Source: an uncultured Collinsella sp. (GTDB lineage Bacteria; Actinomycetota; Coriobacteriia; Coriobacteriales; Coriobacteriaceae). From it: a stretch of 36,045 nucleotides of DNA. The notes beneath the pieces were generated by a model, which did not search any database, had not been told where the DNA came from, and worked only from the letters and a program-made list of their open reading frames with translations. Position numbers and translations under genes: made by a program. Each line of letters starts with the position of its first letter. Positions within the stretch are counted from its first letter, which is position 1. Below, in pieces: positions 1 to 7,026 of this stretch. The stretch is from positions 1 to 36,045 of the forward strand of contig CAAECF010000105.1 in NCBI GenBank assembly GCA_900754275.1. The letters run 5' to 3'.

Positions 1-1090
1 AGACCTCGGCGCGCGGGTCGCTGAGCGTATAGACGGCGTGGCCCATACCGTAGATGAGGCCCGTGCCGTCGAAGGCCTGCTTGTCGAGGATCTTGCCCAG
101 GTAGGCTGCGACCTCGTCCTCGTCCTCCCAGTTGGAGACATGCGCGCGGATGTCCTCGTGCATGGACACGACCTTGGCGTTGGCACCGCCGTGGCGCGGG
201 CCCTTGAGCGAGCCGATAGCCGCGGCGTAGGCGGAATACGGGTCGGTGGCCGAAGACGACAGCACGCGGCAAGCGAAGGTGGAGTTGTTGCCGCCGCCGT
301 GCTCGGCATGCAGCATGAGCATCACGTCGAGCAGCATGGCTTCGTCGCGGGTGAACGCCATGCCACCGCGCAAGACCTGTAGGATGGTCTCGGCGGTGGA
401 GAGACCGGGCGTGGGGTGCGGCACGTGAACCTCGGAGCCGCGAAGCTTGGCGACCGAGGCCATGTGTGCGAAGGCGGCGATGCGCGGGAGACGTGCGAGC
501 ATGGAAATGGCGACGTCGATTTCGTGCTCGGGCGTGATCACGTCTGGTTCGGCATCGAAGGCGTAGAGCAACAGTACGGCGCGCTGGAGCACGTTCATGA
601 TGCTCGACGACACCGTGGTCATAGGGAACTCTTTAACGTACTCGTCACTCAGGTGTCTAAAGGCGCCCAGGCGCTCGCAAAAGCCGTCGAGCTCTTCCTT
701 GTTGGGCAGCGAACCCGTGATAAGCAGATAGGCGACTTCCTCGTAGCCGTAGCGATTCTCGGCCTGGGCATTGTTGACCAGATCCTCGATGCTGTAGCCG
801 CGAAGCGTGAGCTTGCCCTGATCGGGCACGACCTTTCCGTCGACCTTGTTGTAGCCGTGCACATCCGAGATACGAGTGAGGCCCGCGACCACGCCCGAGC
901 CGTCGGCATTGCGCAGGCCGCGCTTGACATTGTGCTCTTCGAACAAGCCCTCGTCATAAGGGTCGGTCGGCAGGCCGTGGTAGAGGCTTTCGCTCTCAGA
1001 CGAAATCTGGCGGCTTGCTTCGTAATCCAGAACCAGTCGGCTCAAGTGGTCATCGAAGCGGTAATAGATTTTCTTGGCGTCGTAGGCCAT
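1..1090 (-). CDS. gltA: Citrate synthase, 3' end cut by window edge
   Basis: Condenses acetyl-CoA and oxaloacetate to citrate in the cytoplasm. About 363 codons are visible, read by reverse complement from ATG at 1090, with GGAGAGGAG just upstream as ribosome binding site. The C-terminal part lies beyond the window edge. The family signature is clear: HAEHGGGNNSTFA holds the first active-site His, and GLIYGMGHAVYTLSDPRA near the left edge holds the second. The N-terminal helical region (MAYDAKKIYYRFDDHLSRLV) is of the longer type seen in anaerobic Firmicutes and Actinobacteria rather than the E. coli type. It follows the ACT-domain gene on the same strand with a 78-bp gap, so the two may be co-transcribed. 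A 2-methylcitrate synthase role cannot be excluded from sequence alone. Confidence 0.93.
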   Translation of the reverse strand, partial: MAYDAKKIYYRFDDHLSRLVLDYEASRQISSESESLYHGLPTDPYDEGLFEEHNVKRGLRNADGSGVVAGLTRISDVHGYNKVDGKVVPDQGKLTLRGYSIEDLVNNAQAENRYGYEEVAYLLITGSLPNKEELDGFCERLGAFRHLSDEYVKEFPMTTVSSSIMNVLQRAVLLLYAFDAEPDVITPEHEIDVAISMLARLPRIAAFAHMASVAKLRGSEVHVPHPTPGLSTAETILQVLRGGMAFTRDEAMLLDVMLMLHAEHGGGNNSTFACRVLSSSATDPYSAYAAAIGSLKGPRHGGANAKVVSMHEDIRAHVSNWEDEDEVAAYLGKILDKQAFDGTGLIYGMGHAVYTLSDPRAEV

Positions 1091-1168
1091 GTGCGCTCCT
1101 CTCCGGGCCGTGTGGGGGCGGCGTGCTTGAGTGCAGATGCGCCGGCCTGTTCCTGCACGGCCTGTTCG

Positions 1169-1456
1169 CTACAGGCGGTACATAAAGTTAAAGACGTCCT
1201 CGCGCTGGATGGACACGTTGACGCCCGAAAGCTCGCCGGCCTCGGCCAGGGCCTCCTGCAGCTCAGCGAAGTCGAGCTTGGACTCGGCGGTATCGGCCAG
1301 CATGGTCATGGTGAAGATGTCCTCGATAATGGACTGCGTGATGTCGCGGATGTCGACGTTGGCCTCGCCCAGGACACGGGTGACGCCGGCGACGATGCCG
1401 GGGCGGTTCTTGCCAAGGACGGTGATGACGATACGGGAGGACGAGATCTCGGCCAT
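1169..1456 (-). CDS. ACT domain-containing regulatory protein (UPF0237 type)
   Basis: A 95-residue protein that is a single ACT domain: beta strand SSRIVITVLGKNRPGIVAGV with the ligand-contact turn GKNRPGIV, helix VTRVLGEANVDIRDITQ, then strand DIFTMTMLAD. This matches free-standing ACT proteins of the UPF0237 family, which bind small ligands such as amino acids. The actual ligand and target are unknown. In many bacteria this gene precedes a DUF711 gene; here the next gene is citrate synthase instead. Translation starts at ATG 1456 with the moderate site AAAGGG upstream. A 23-bp palindrome (1504-1526) lies about 48 bp upstream of the start. Confidence 0.85.
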   Translation of the reverse strand: MAEISSSRIVITVLGKNRPGIVAGVTRVLGEANVDIRDITQSIIEDIFTMTMLADTAESKLDFAELQEALAEAGELSGVNVSIQREDVFNFMYRL

Positions 1457-1852
1457 GGGAAACCCTTTCGCGTGATTGCGGCGCGCGCGGGGCGCTCCGC
1501 TACGGTACAGTGTTCATCATTGTACCTGTCTGGCGCAAAAAAGGCGCGCTCGCTGCGGCGTTACATGCCTGCAACATGAGCGTAAGGGGGAAGGCCGTAC
1601 GGGGAAGAGCCGTCTGGCGCGTGTCCGGCTCGTGTTGGGTTGATTTCCGATCTCAGCCGAACACATTGAGCGGACAGGCCGTTCCCGCAGTCAGCCGAAC
1701 GCCTCCGACGGCTGATTCCGAACTGGAAGCGGAGGGCATCCCCGCCCTTCGGTAGGGGATACCGCTCCGCGGCGCATGCCGCGGGCGGCGCCCCTATCGG
1801 ACCACCGTGACCTCAGTTGGGATGGGCCCAGCACTGCCGCGTACTCGGTGAG
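1457..1852. other. Intergenic boundary of the island: direct repeats and hairpins, no gene
   Basis: About 396 bases without a convincing gene. Besides the palindrome at 1504-1526 it holds a direct repeat TCAGCCGAAC (1653-1662 and 1691-1700). The second copy also forms a stem with CGGCTGA (1709-1715). Downstream is a GC-rich hairpin: CCGCGGC (1767-1773) pairs with GCCGCGG (1778-1784), extended by CCGC/GCGG and TAGGGG (1753-1758)/CCCCTA (1791-1796). A competing stem ATCCCC (1738-1743)/GGGGAT (1755-1760) is possible. Because it sits directly 3' of an integrase remnant, it could include a former attachment site or an integrase terminator. That is inference only. Confidence 0.4.
1504..1526. promoter_or_regulatory. 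Operator-like palindrome upstream of ACT gene
   Basis: GGTACA (1504-1509) and TGTACC (1521-1526) form an inverted repeat whose next bases also pair (TG/CA). On the minus strand the right half contains TACAAT, a plausible -10 hexamer for the ACT gene. No good -35 is visible at normal spacing. The binding protein is unknown. Confidence 0.35.
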
Positions 1853-2575
1853 CTAGAGCCAACTGTTCGTCTTCACGTCGCGTATGGCGATATTTCGGTC
1901 GTCCGGCTCGGTGATGCCGTAGCCGAACGCCTGGAGCGTCTCGATGGACTCCTGGATCCTCTGTTGGAACATGGGACCCGGATCGACCCTCGGCCCGAGG
2001 TGCCCGCGCCAAAGGCACGGCGTGGCGCGCAGCATGTTATGGATTTTGGAGATGGGCTCGATGTCGGCGTAGACGTTGAGCGTCGCCATGGCGTCCTTGT
2101 GGCCGAGGATCGATTGGAGCGCCTTGATATCGCCGCCTTGGCGGATCCACTGCGTTGCGAACGTGTGGCGAAGGCCGTGGAACGTGATCAGCTCGTCGTT
2201 GGTGCCCATGAGGCCGTTGGTCTCCGAGAACGTCTTGAACGCCCTGCGGATATAGCTTGTCGTCGCGAAGGTCGCGCCCGGCTCCGACAGGATGTAGCAG
2301 TCCCCGATCTCGACCGCCCCGGTAAGGCCGCGCAAGCGCAGCTTTCCGCAGTCGATCTCGTGGGTCTCCTTCAGGAAGGGGAGTAGGCCGACCGGGTCGA
2401 TGGGGATACCCCTGGCGTCATGGGTCTTGGTGTCCTTGATGAACGAACCCATTCCCTTCGCGTACGCCACCGAGTGTCTGATCGAGATCAGGCCCGTCTC
2501 GAAATCCACATCGCACCACCGAAGGCCGCAGACCTCGCCGATTCGCATCCCCGTGTGCAGGGCGAGTACGACCGC
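1853..2575 (-). pseudogene. Tyrosine recombinase (phage/ICE integrase), N-terminally truncated
   Basis: The frame encodes a full tyrosine-recombinase catalytic domain without the N-terminal arm-binding and core-binding domains. Visible catalytic residues are Arg in TGMRIGEVCGLRW, the HGLRHTFA box (His and second Arg), GHKD, and the nucleophile Tyr in LNVYADI. Homology starts at RAVVLALHTGMRIGE, directly after the stop codon of the XRE gene (2579-2581) and in the same frame. The first available ATG (2548) lies inside the conserved Arg-I motif and has no ribosome binding site. Normal family members are 350-420 residues; only about 240 remain. The 5' half seems lost at a deletion or recombination junction near 2578, so this is read as a remnant of the element that brought the island. 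Confidence 0.8.
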
Positions 2576-2578
2576 CCT

Positions 2579-2830
2579 CTAATCCTCGGCGGACCAATCG
2601 AGTCCGAACTCCTTTCGGGCATCCTCTTCGCTCATGACTTCGAGAAGGTCTCCGGGTTGGCAACGAAGGGCGAGGCATAGCTGCTCGAGTGTGTTGAAGC
2701 GAATGCCGCGAATATGCCCTTTTTTAATACGGGACAGGTTCACGGGCGTGGTTCCAATCCTTTCGGCAAGTTCGTTCGAGGAAATCTTTCGCTCGGCCAT
2801 GATCTTGTCGAGGCGAACAATTACGGGCAT
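2579..2830 (-). CDS. XRE-family (Cro/CI-type) small transcriptional regulator
   Basis: An 83-residue protein, almost entirely a helix-turn-helix: MAERKISSNELAERIG, TTPVNLSRIKKGHIRGIRF, then NTLEQLCLALRCQPGDLLE. This is the YozG-like subgroup of XRE regulators, commonly encoded beside DUF2975 membrane proteins. That is exactly the context here: DUF2975 lies 9 bp upstream on the same strand. The start at 2830 is supported by AAGGA 7 bases upstream. The protein may autoregulate the operon and possibly the divergent exporter genes; this is inference. Its stop codon is followed in-frame by the truncated integrase, so the last residues (about EEDARKEFGLDWSAED) may or may not be native. Confidence 0.85.
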   Translation of the reverse strand: MPVIVRLDKIMAERKISSNELAERIGTTPVNLSRIKKGHIRGIRFNTLEQLCLALRCQPGDLLEVMSEEDARKEFGLDWSAED

Positions 2831-2839
2831 GGCGTTTCC

Positions 2840-3352
2840 TTACGCAATCTCGTCGGAGTCGAGGTACAGCTCTCGGGCGTACAAGAAGAGCTGGGAAAGC
2901 ATGAACAGGACGATGCCGAGAACCAGAGAGGTCCAATCGAATGATGAAGCGATCTCTTGGGCGCCGACGGCCCCCTCGCCGCCAAACATCGAAACGGAGG
3001 TTTTGAGTGAGCCGGCGTAGAGGCTGGTGGCAGCTTGAACAACGAAGAGAATGCCGAGCACCTTCAAGCATGTCGCAGACCCTTTCTTGAAGGGGTCTCC
3101 GCTCTTGATCGTCCACACGAGAACGGCGCTGAGGATGGTCGTAGCGATACCGATGACGGCAGGGACCAATGTCGAGATCGCAAGGGCTGGATACGCGGGG
3201 GAGTCTGCAATTACAGGGTTGTCGAGCACTTCGATTGCTGGCTTTAAGGAGAACGCCACTTGTGCGATGGCGGTGGCGCAAAGGGTCGCAGAGGCTATCG
3301 CACATGCGATGCGGAAGGAATGAAGCCGGGGAGTGCGATTGTCGGAACTCAT
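2840..3352 (-). CDS. DUF2975-like four-helix membrane protein
   Basis: A 170-residue integral membrane protein with four hydrophobic segments at about residues 13-33, 50-75, 90-113 and 140-160. The middle loop WTIKSGDPFKKGSATCLKVLG resembles the conserved loop of DUF2975 proteins, whose biochemical role is unknown. The start at 3352 has GGAGG five bases upstream. It is the first gene of a two-gene operon with the XRE regulator and is divergent from the secreted-peptide gene, with a shared AT-rich promoter region of 120 bp. DUF2975/XRE pairs often sit near peptide or antibiotic transport loci. A membrane sensor or immunity role is possible but unproven. Confidence 0.7.
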   Translation of the reverse strand: MSSDNRTPRLHSFRIACAIASATLCATAIAQVAFSLKPAIEVLDNPVIADSPAYPALAISTLVPAVIGIATTILSAVLVWTIKSGDPFKKGSATCLKVLGILFVVQAATSLYAGSLKTSVSMFGGEGAVGAQEIASSFDWTSLVLGIVLFMLSQLFLYARELYLDSDEIA

Positions 3353-3472
3353 AATAACCTCCGAAGAATTTAAAAAACTCAGGTTACTTTTTAACAGTTT
3401 ATGTTAAATTGACTTTGCAGGCAAGTAATCACAGCATGCTGCAACCGAAACCCCTCTAGATTGGAGAGGATT
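3353..3472. promoter_or_regulatory. Divergent AT-rich promoter region with inverted repeat
   Basis: This 120-bp spacer between divergent genes is much richer in A/T than its surroundings. TTTAAC (3390-3395) and GTTAAA (3403-3408) form an inverted repeat with a 7-base spacer, a possible operator for the XRE regulator. TTGACT (3409-3414) could be a -35 for the peptide gene, but no good -10 is seen at 17 bases. Exact start sites cannot be assigned. Confidence 0.4.
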
Positions 3473-3838
3473 ATGTTCAGTACTGTTAAGTCGTGTAAGC
3501 TCTTGGTTTTCCTCGGCCTCGCTCTTTGTCTGTTGCTGCCGGGAGCCCCCGCTTTTGCGGATACCCCGATGCCTCCTTCCCAGGAGAGCAGCCAGTGTGC
3601 CCTCGTTGAGCCCCTCGGGTATACGGACGACGTCGTCGATACCTACTGGAGCTACAGCTGTCCTCGCGGCGTAAGCGGGCACAGCATCTCGATGTTCAAC
3701 ATCTCTTACAAGACGATCTCCTACCGAAATGGCTATCGCCGATCCGCGCATCATAGGGAATCCCGCCTCGCTGCAATGTGCTCCTGTGGTGTTCTTGGCA
3801 CAACTGATAAATGGCAATTTGTCTATAGCACCTACTAG
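3473..3838 (+). CDS. Secreted cysteine-containing peptide, putative bacteriocin precursor
   Basis: A 121-residue precursor with a classical Sec signal peptide: basic start MFSTVKSCK, hydrophobic core to residue 22, and a likely signal peptidase site after AFA (residues 27-29). The mature part would be about 92 residues with Cys at 42, 63, 103 and 105, enough for two disulfides, and a C-terminus rich in Tyr, Arg, His and Ser ending WQFVYSTY. ATG 3473 is chosen over the in-frame TTG at 3461 because GGAGAGG lies at proper spacing before the ATG. It is followed by a hairpin and then ABC exporter genes, the layout of lactococcin 972-type and similar bacteriocin loci. I see no convincing lactococcin 972 motif, so the bacteriocin call rests on context. 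A secreted ligand or regulator is an alternative. Confidence 0.6.
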   Translation: MFSTVKSCKLLVFLGLALCLLLPGAPAFADTPMPPSQESSQCALVEPLGYTDDVVDTYWSYSCPRGVSGHSISMFNISYKTISYRNGYRRSAHHRESRLAAMCSCGVLGTTDKWQFVYSTY

Positions 3839-3848
3839 ATGCGAGGAA

Positions 3849-3871
3849 GGGCCGAGCATTTTGTTCGGCCC
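3849..3871 (+). terminator. Hairpin between peptide gene and exporter genes (attenuator-like)
   Basis: GGGCCGA (3849-3855) pairs perfectly with TCGGCCC (3865-3871) around a 9-base loop, starting 10 bases after the peptide stop codon. It is followed by CTCTGTTCC rather than a T-run, so it probably causes only partial termination or protects the 3' end. That would give more peptide than transporter transcript. Confidence 0.6.
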
Positions 3872-3904
3872 CTCTGTTCCGACTGGATGAGGTTAAGGTT
3901 GGCG

Positions 3905-6127
3905 ATGAATATGCTCAAAATCTCGAAGGCGATCTTTAGGTCGCTTCTCTCCTCCAGGTCGCTCTGTGTTGTCGTTGTTGCGTTGATGGTTCTTTGTGCT
4001 CTGCCCGTCTTCAGGAGCGCGGCTGGCATCGACGGACGGGTCGAATACCTCGAGTCGGGAATAACCCGTGTTGAGCAGGAATTGTCAGCATCCTATGCGG
4101 ATGCGCTTGTGAATGCGGGGGAGGACGGTGTCTATACCTCTTCATCAAGCATGCCCGCGCTTCTGTACCCTCTTGCCGCGGGACGTCTTATCTTGGCACC
4201 GCTCTCTCCCCTACTTCCGTTTCTGCAGATATCGGATGGAGAGTACACCTATTATGACGGATCGAAGGAGTACTTGCTATGGGTCGCAACGGCCGTTGCC
4301 GTCTCGTTCCTTGCCGCGCGTCTTAACAAACGTGAAAAGCTCATCATCCAGGCACCGATGGGCGAGCTGGGTAGACTTGTTGCATCGAGCGTATGGGCGA
4401 GTGTTTTTGCAATGCTTGCCGTCCTCGCCATCAATCTTCCAGGGATAATCGCCGCGCTTGTGAAGAATGGCCCGGGCTCGCCGTTCTATCCGATAGGCTA
4501 CATTCAATATGCGACTCCGGTTATCAAACCGGCTTGGCTGGTGTTCGCGCAGACGGCCATCTTGCAATTCTTGGTGGCAGCGTTCATCTCGCTTGTCGTT
4601 CACCTTGCCGTGAAGATTGCCAATAACCCTACGCTTGGAATCGTGTTCGTATGTGCCCTGATGGGGGTGACGATGGTTCCCGGGTATTACGGAAGATCCA
4701 TCGCTTTACGTGAGTTCGCCCTGTTGAATCCCCTTACGTATGCGAACACTGAGTTGACCGTCGGCGCCTATAGCCCGTACCCGACAACGCAGATAGTGAA
4801 TCTGCCTGGACTTTGCTTCGAGCGTGGCGCGATTGCCCTCGTATGCGCAATCGGGATCGAGGTGCTGGCAATTAGCCTGCTTTGCGTTGCTGGAAAGAGC
4901 GGCTGCGCGTGCCCGATATCCCCGATTTGTCTTGAGAGAGGTTCCTTCACTGCATCGAGAACGGCAACTCGTTCGAGCGCTTGTGCCTCCGCCGTTGCAT
5001 ACGTAAGAACGATGGGGAAACTGCTCCTGCGTTCTCCTACCCTCGCCGTATGCGCGATTGCAATGTCGACGACGATGCTGGCCCCGGCTCTGGTCGAGAT
5101 GTTTCCTGACGCTGATAACGTTTCCGCTGTTCGGTATAGGGATGGGGAGCTCCGTTCAATAGATCGGTATCTAGAGCAGAACGCTGCGAATATGGACGTC
5201 GAGGGCAAAGCGGCCCTGGAAGACATGCGGGATGCTCTTTCGGGTTTCGTGTACGCGCCTATGCCTGCGGAGGGGTTTCGAAGCCTTGCGACGTACGAGC
5301 GCGCTCGAGGTGAGCTGGGCGCGGCAGATGCGACTCTCCTGCAATCGATCGGAATCGAGCCGGAGACTCCTTCTCGTGCGGAGGCGCGCGCCCTTCTGCT
5401 TGAGTCGATCGCGAGCTTGCCGGAACCCAAGGTTTACGAGTTAAGTACGAAGATGCCCCCATTAATCCTCCTTTCGTATCTCCAGGCAGCGCTTCCCTCC
5501 TTATTTTTGCTGTTGCCCGTGGTTGTCACATCGCTCGCGTGCACCCACCTGCAGTGTCGTTCCCTTCTGGTTCTCCAGATCCCCGCAACAGCGCATGTGC
5601 GTTTTCTGACGGCTGTTGCGCTGGCTCTCCTGCTTGGCTTGGTGCTGCTTTTGGTGTCGATGGTTCCCGCTGTCGTTGTGTCCGTGATTAAGAACGGTGC
5701 GGGTGGATCGGAGTATCCCGTCGCTCTCATTCGGGCGGGAGCTTCGACAACGTCCATGGTGGGGGAGGCGGTGTTGTGCAGTATTCCGTTGCTGGTCATG
5801 GCATACGGCGTGATTTCCGTCGTCGCTGCGTTGACAGCAGCGATTAGCCGCAACCCCGTTGTCACCGGAATGGTTTGCGCGGTTCTCTTGGTGTTGGGTT
5901 CGTTGAGCGCTCATGTTGAAAGCGTGGGCATGGGCGTCGCGCTGCTGGCTCCATTCGCCTCGTTTGATCCCGCTTCCCAGGTGGGGACGATTGGGTTCCT
6001 TGGGCGAGGGACGAACGCGATGCCTTTTGGAGAGGTCGTCGGCGCATCGGGCGCTCTGCTGGTGGTCTTGGGCGCCGTATCTCCGTTGATGGTGCGCCTG
6101 AGTGTTCCAAAGATCGAAAGGGGATGA
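3905..6127 (+). CDS. Tandem-duplicated ABC-2-like permease
   Basis: About 740 residues with two homologous membrane modules in one chain. Each module has an N-terminal membrane helix, a long acidic extracytoplasmic segment, then a block of five or so membrane helices. The modules align at a shared motif, NGxGxxxYP(I/V), at about residues 188 and 597, followed by similar helices and N-P-(T/V)-(L/V)-(G/T)-(I/G). Start 3905 is preferred over an in-frame ATG at 3839 because the latter would translate through the hairpin at 3849-3871, while AAGG precedes 3905. It overlaps or abuts the ATPase gene, so both are probably one transporter: the chain supplies both transmembrane halves, the next gene the nucleotide-binding subunit. 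Substrate unknown; export of or immunity to the upstream peptide is the obvious guess. Confidence 0.75.
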   Translation: MNMLKISKAIFRSLLSSRSLCVVVVALMVLCALPVFRSAAGIDGRVEYLESGITRVEQELSASYADALVNAGEDGVYTSSSSMPALLYPLAAGRLILAPLSPLLPFLQISDGEYTYYDGSKEYLLWVATAVAVSFLAARLNKREKLIIQAPMGELGRLVASSVWASVFAMLAVLAINLPGIIAALVKNGPGSPFYPIGYIQYATPVIKPAWLVFAQTAILQFLVAAFISLVVHLAVKIANNPTLGIVFVCALMGVTMVPGYYGRSIALREFALLNPLTYANTELTVGAYSPYPTTQIVNLPGLCFERGAIALVCAIGIEVLAISLLCVAGKSGCACPISPICLERGSFTASRTATRSSACASAVAYVRTMGKLLLRSPTLAVCAIAMSTTMLAPALVEMFPDADNVSAVRYRDGELRSIDRYLEQNAANMDVEGKAALEDMRDALSGFVYAPMPAEGFRSLATYERARGELGAADATLLQSIGIEPETPSRAEARALLLESIASLPEPKVYELSTKMPPLILLSYLQAALPSLFLLLPVVVTSLACTHLQCRSLLVLQIPATAHVRFLTAVALALLLGLVLLLVSMVPAVVVSVIKNGAGGSEYPVALIRAGASTTSMVGEAVLCSIPLLVMAYGVISVVAALTAAISRNPVVTGMVCAVLLVLGSLSAHVESVGMGVALLAPFASFDPASQVGTIGFLGRGTNAMPFGEVVGASGALLVVLGAVSPLMVRLSVPKIERG

Positions 6128-6132
6128 TCTCG

Positions 6133-6873
6133 ATGATTGACCTTCAAACGCTGACGATCTCTTATGGAAAGAAGGTGCTCGTAGATTCGGTGAACGCTGA
6201 GTTTGCCCCGGGTACGGTCTACGGTCTCGTCGCTCCGAACGGGCATGGAAAGACGACGTTGCTGCGTGCGATGGCAGGTTTGCCGGGTCCTCGCGTGGAC
6301 GGGAGCATCGTTCTGGATGAGGTGCAGGGTACGGGTGCGAGAGAGGTCCGTTCTATGATCTTCTATGCACCTGGTGAGGGGACGCTGCTGTATCCCGGAT
6401 TGCGTGCGGAAGATCACCTCAAGATGGTTTGCGATATGTGGCCGCACGCTCGCGATATCGAAGAGATAGTGGAACAAACGCAGATAGGCGAGTTCGCGAA
6501 GATGAGGATCCGCACTCTGAGCCAGGGCATGAAGCAGCAGCTTACCCTGGCGATTGCGTATGCGACGGGCGCGCGGTACCTTCTATTAGATGAGCCCATG
6601 AACGCGCTCGACCCCAGCAGGGTGGACTTGCATTCCGAGATTCTCAGGAAGCTGGCCGATTCTGGTACGTGCATCATCATGTCATCCCACATCTTGGATT
6701 CGGTCGATAGGCTGTGCGATGAGATTCTGTTTTTGAAGGATGGGAGGCTCATTAGAAGCATTCCGCAAGATGATGCTGCGCCGAAGTCTCCTGGATCCCA
6801 TTTCGCAAAGCCTGCCGGACGCGCCGAGGGTGCGCTAAGCACGTATCGGCGACTCTACGAAAAGGGCGGGTAG
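6133..6873 (+). CDS. ABC transporter ATP-binding protein
   Basis: A cytoplasmic ATPase of about 246 residues. The P-loop reads APNGHGKTT (Lys near residue 40), with Ala where the first Gly is usual. The signature is LSQGMKQQL, Walker B YLLLDEPMNALDP, and the switch His is in MSSHILDSVDRLCDEILFL. This order and the LSxGMKQ form are typical of ABC-2 exporters for peptides, drugs or lantibiotic immunity. Two starts are possible: ATG 6124, overlapping the permease stop but with no room for a ribosome site, and ATG 6133, nine bases after AAAGGGG; I chose 6133. Translation is probably coupled to the permease. The C-terminal tail after residue 215 (PKSPGSHFAKPAGRAEGALSTYR) is variable and without recognisable domain. 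Confidence 0.88.
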   Translation: MIDLQTLTISYGKKVLVDSVNAEFAPGTVYGLVAPNGHGKTTLLRAMAGLPGPRVDGSIVLDEVQGTGAREVRSMIFYAPGEGTLLYPGLRAEDHLKMVCDMWPHARDIEEIVEQTQIGEFAKMRIRTLSQGMKQQLTLAIAYATGARYLLLDEPMNALDPSRVDLHSEILRKLADSGTCIIMSSHILDSVDRLCDEILFLKDGRLIRSIPQDDAAPKSPGSHFAKPAGRAEGALSTYRRLYEKGG

Positions 6874-6875
6874 AA

Positions 6876-7007
6876 ATGCAAGTTAAAAATCTATGTGGTC
6901 AATATGATGCCGTTGAACCCGCGTATCGATACCGCTCAGCCATTCGCCTCGCCCCCATCGCACGCATCTTCATTCGGTCTGTTGCTTTTAATCTAACGAT
7001 TCTTTGA
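6876..7007 (+). CDS. Possible small ORF (43 aa) between exporter genes
   Basis: An open frame of 43 codons begins two bases after the ATPase stop, with GGGCGGG upstream, and ends 19 bases before the permease-ATPase fusion gene. The product would be basic with a hydrophobic C-terminal half (IARIFIRSVAFNLTIL), vaguely like the N-terminal start of the exporter permeases. It could be a small peptide, a leftover of a deleted permease, or chance. No homologue is recognised. Confidence 0.2.
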   Translation: MQVKNLCGQYDAVEPAYRYRSAIRLAPIARIFIRSVAFNLTIL

Positions 7008-7026
7008 GGAATGCAGGTGCTTCTGA

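Noticed and set aside
3473..3838. Firm assignment to lactococcin 972 family
   Set aside because: Context and size fit, but I could not align the typical W...G and Y.H motifs convincingly, so it is left as a putative bacteriocin.
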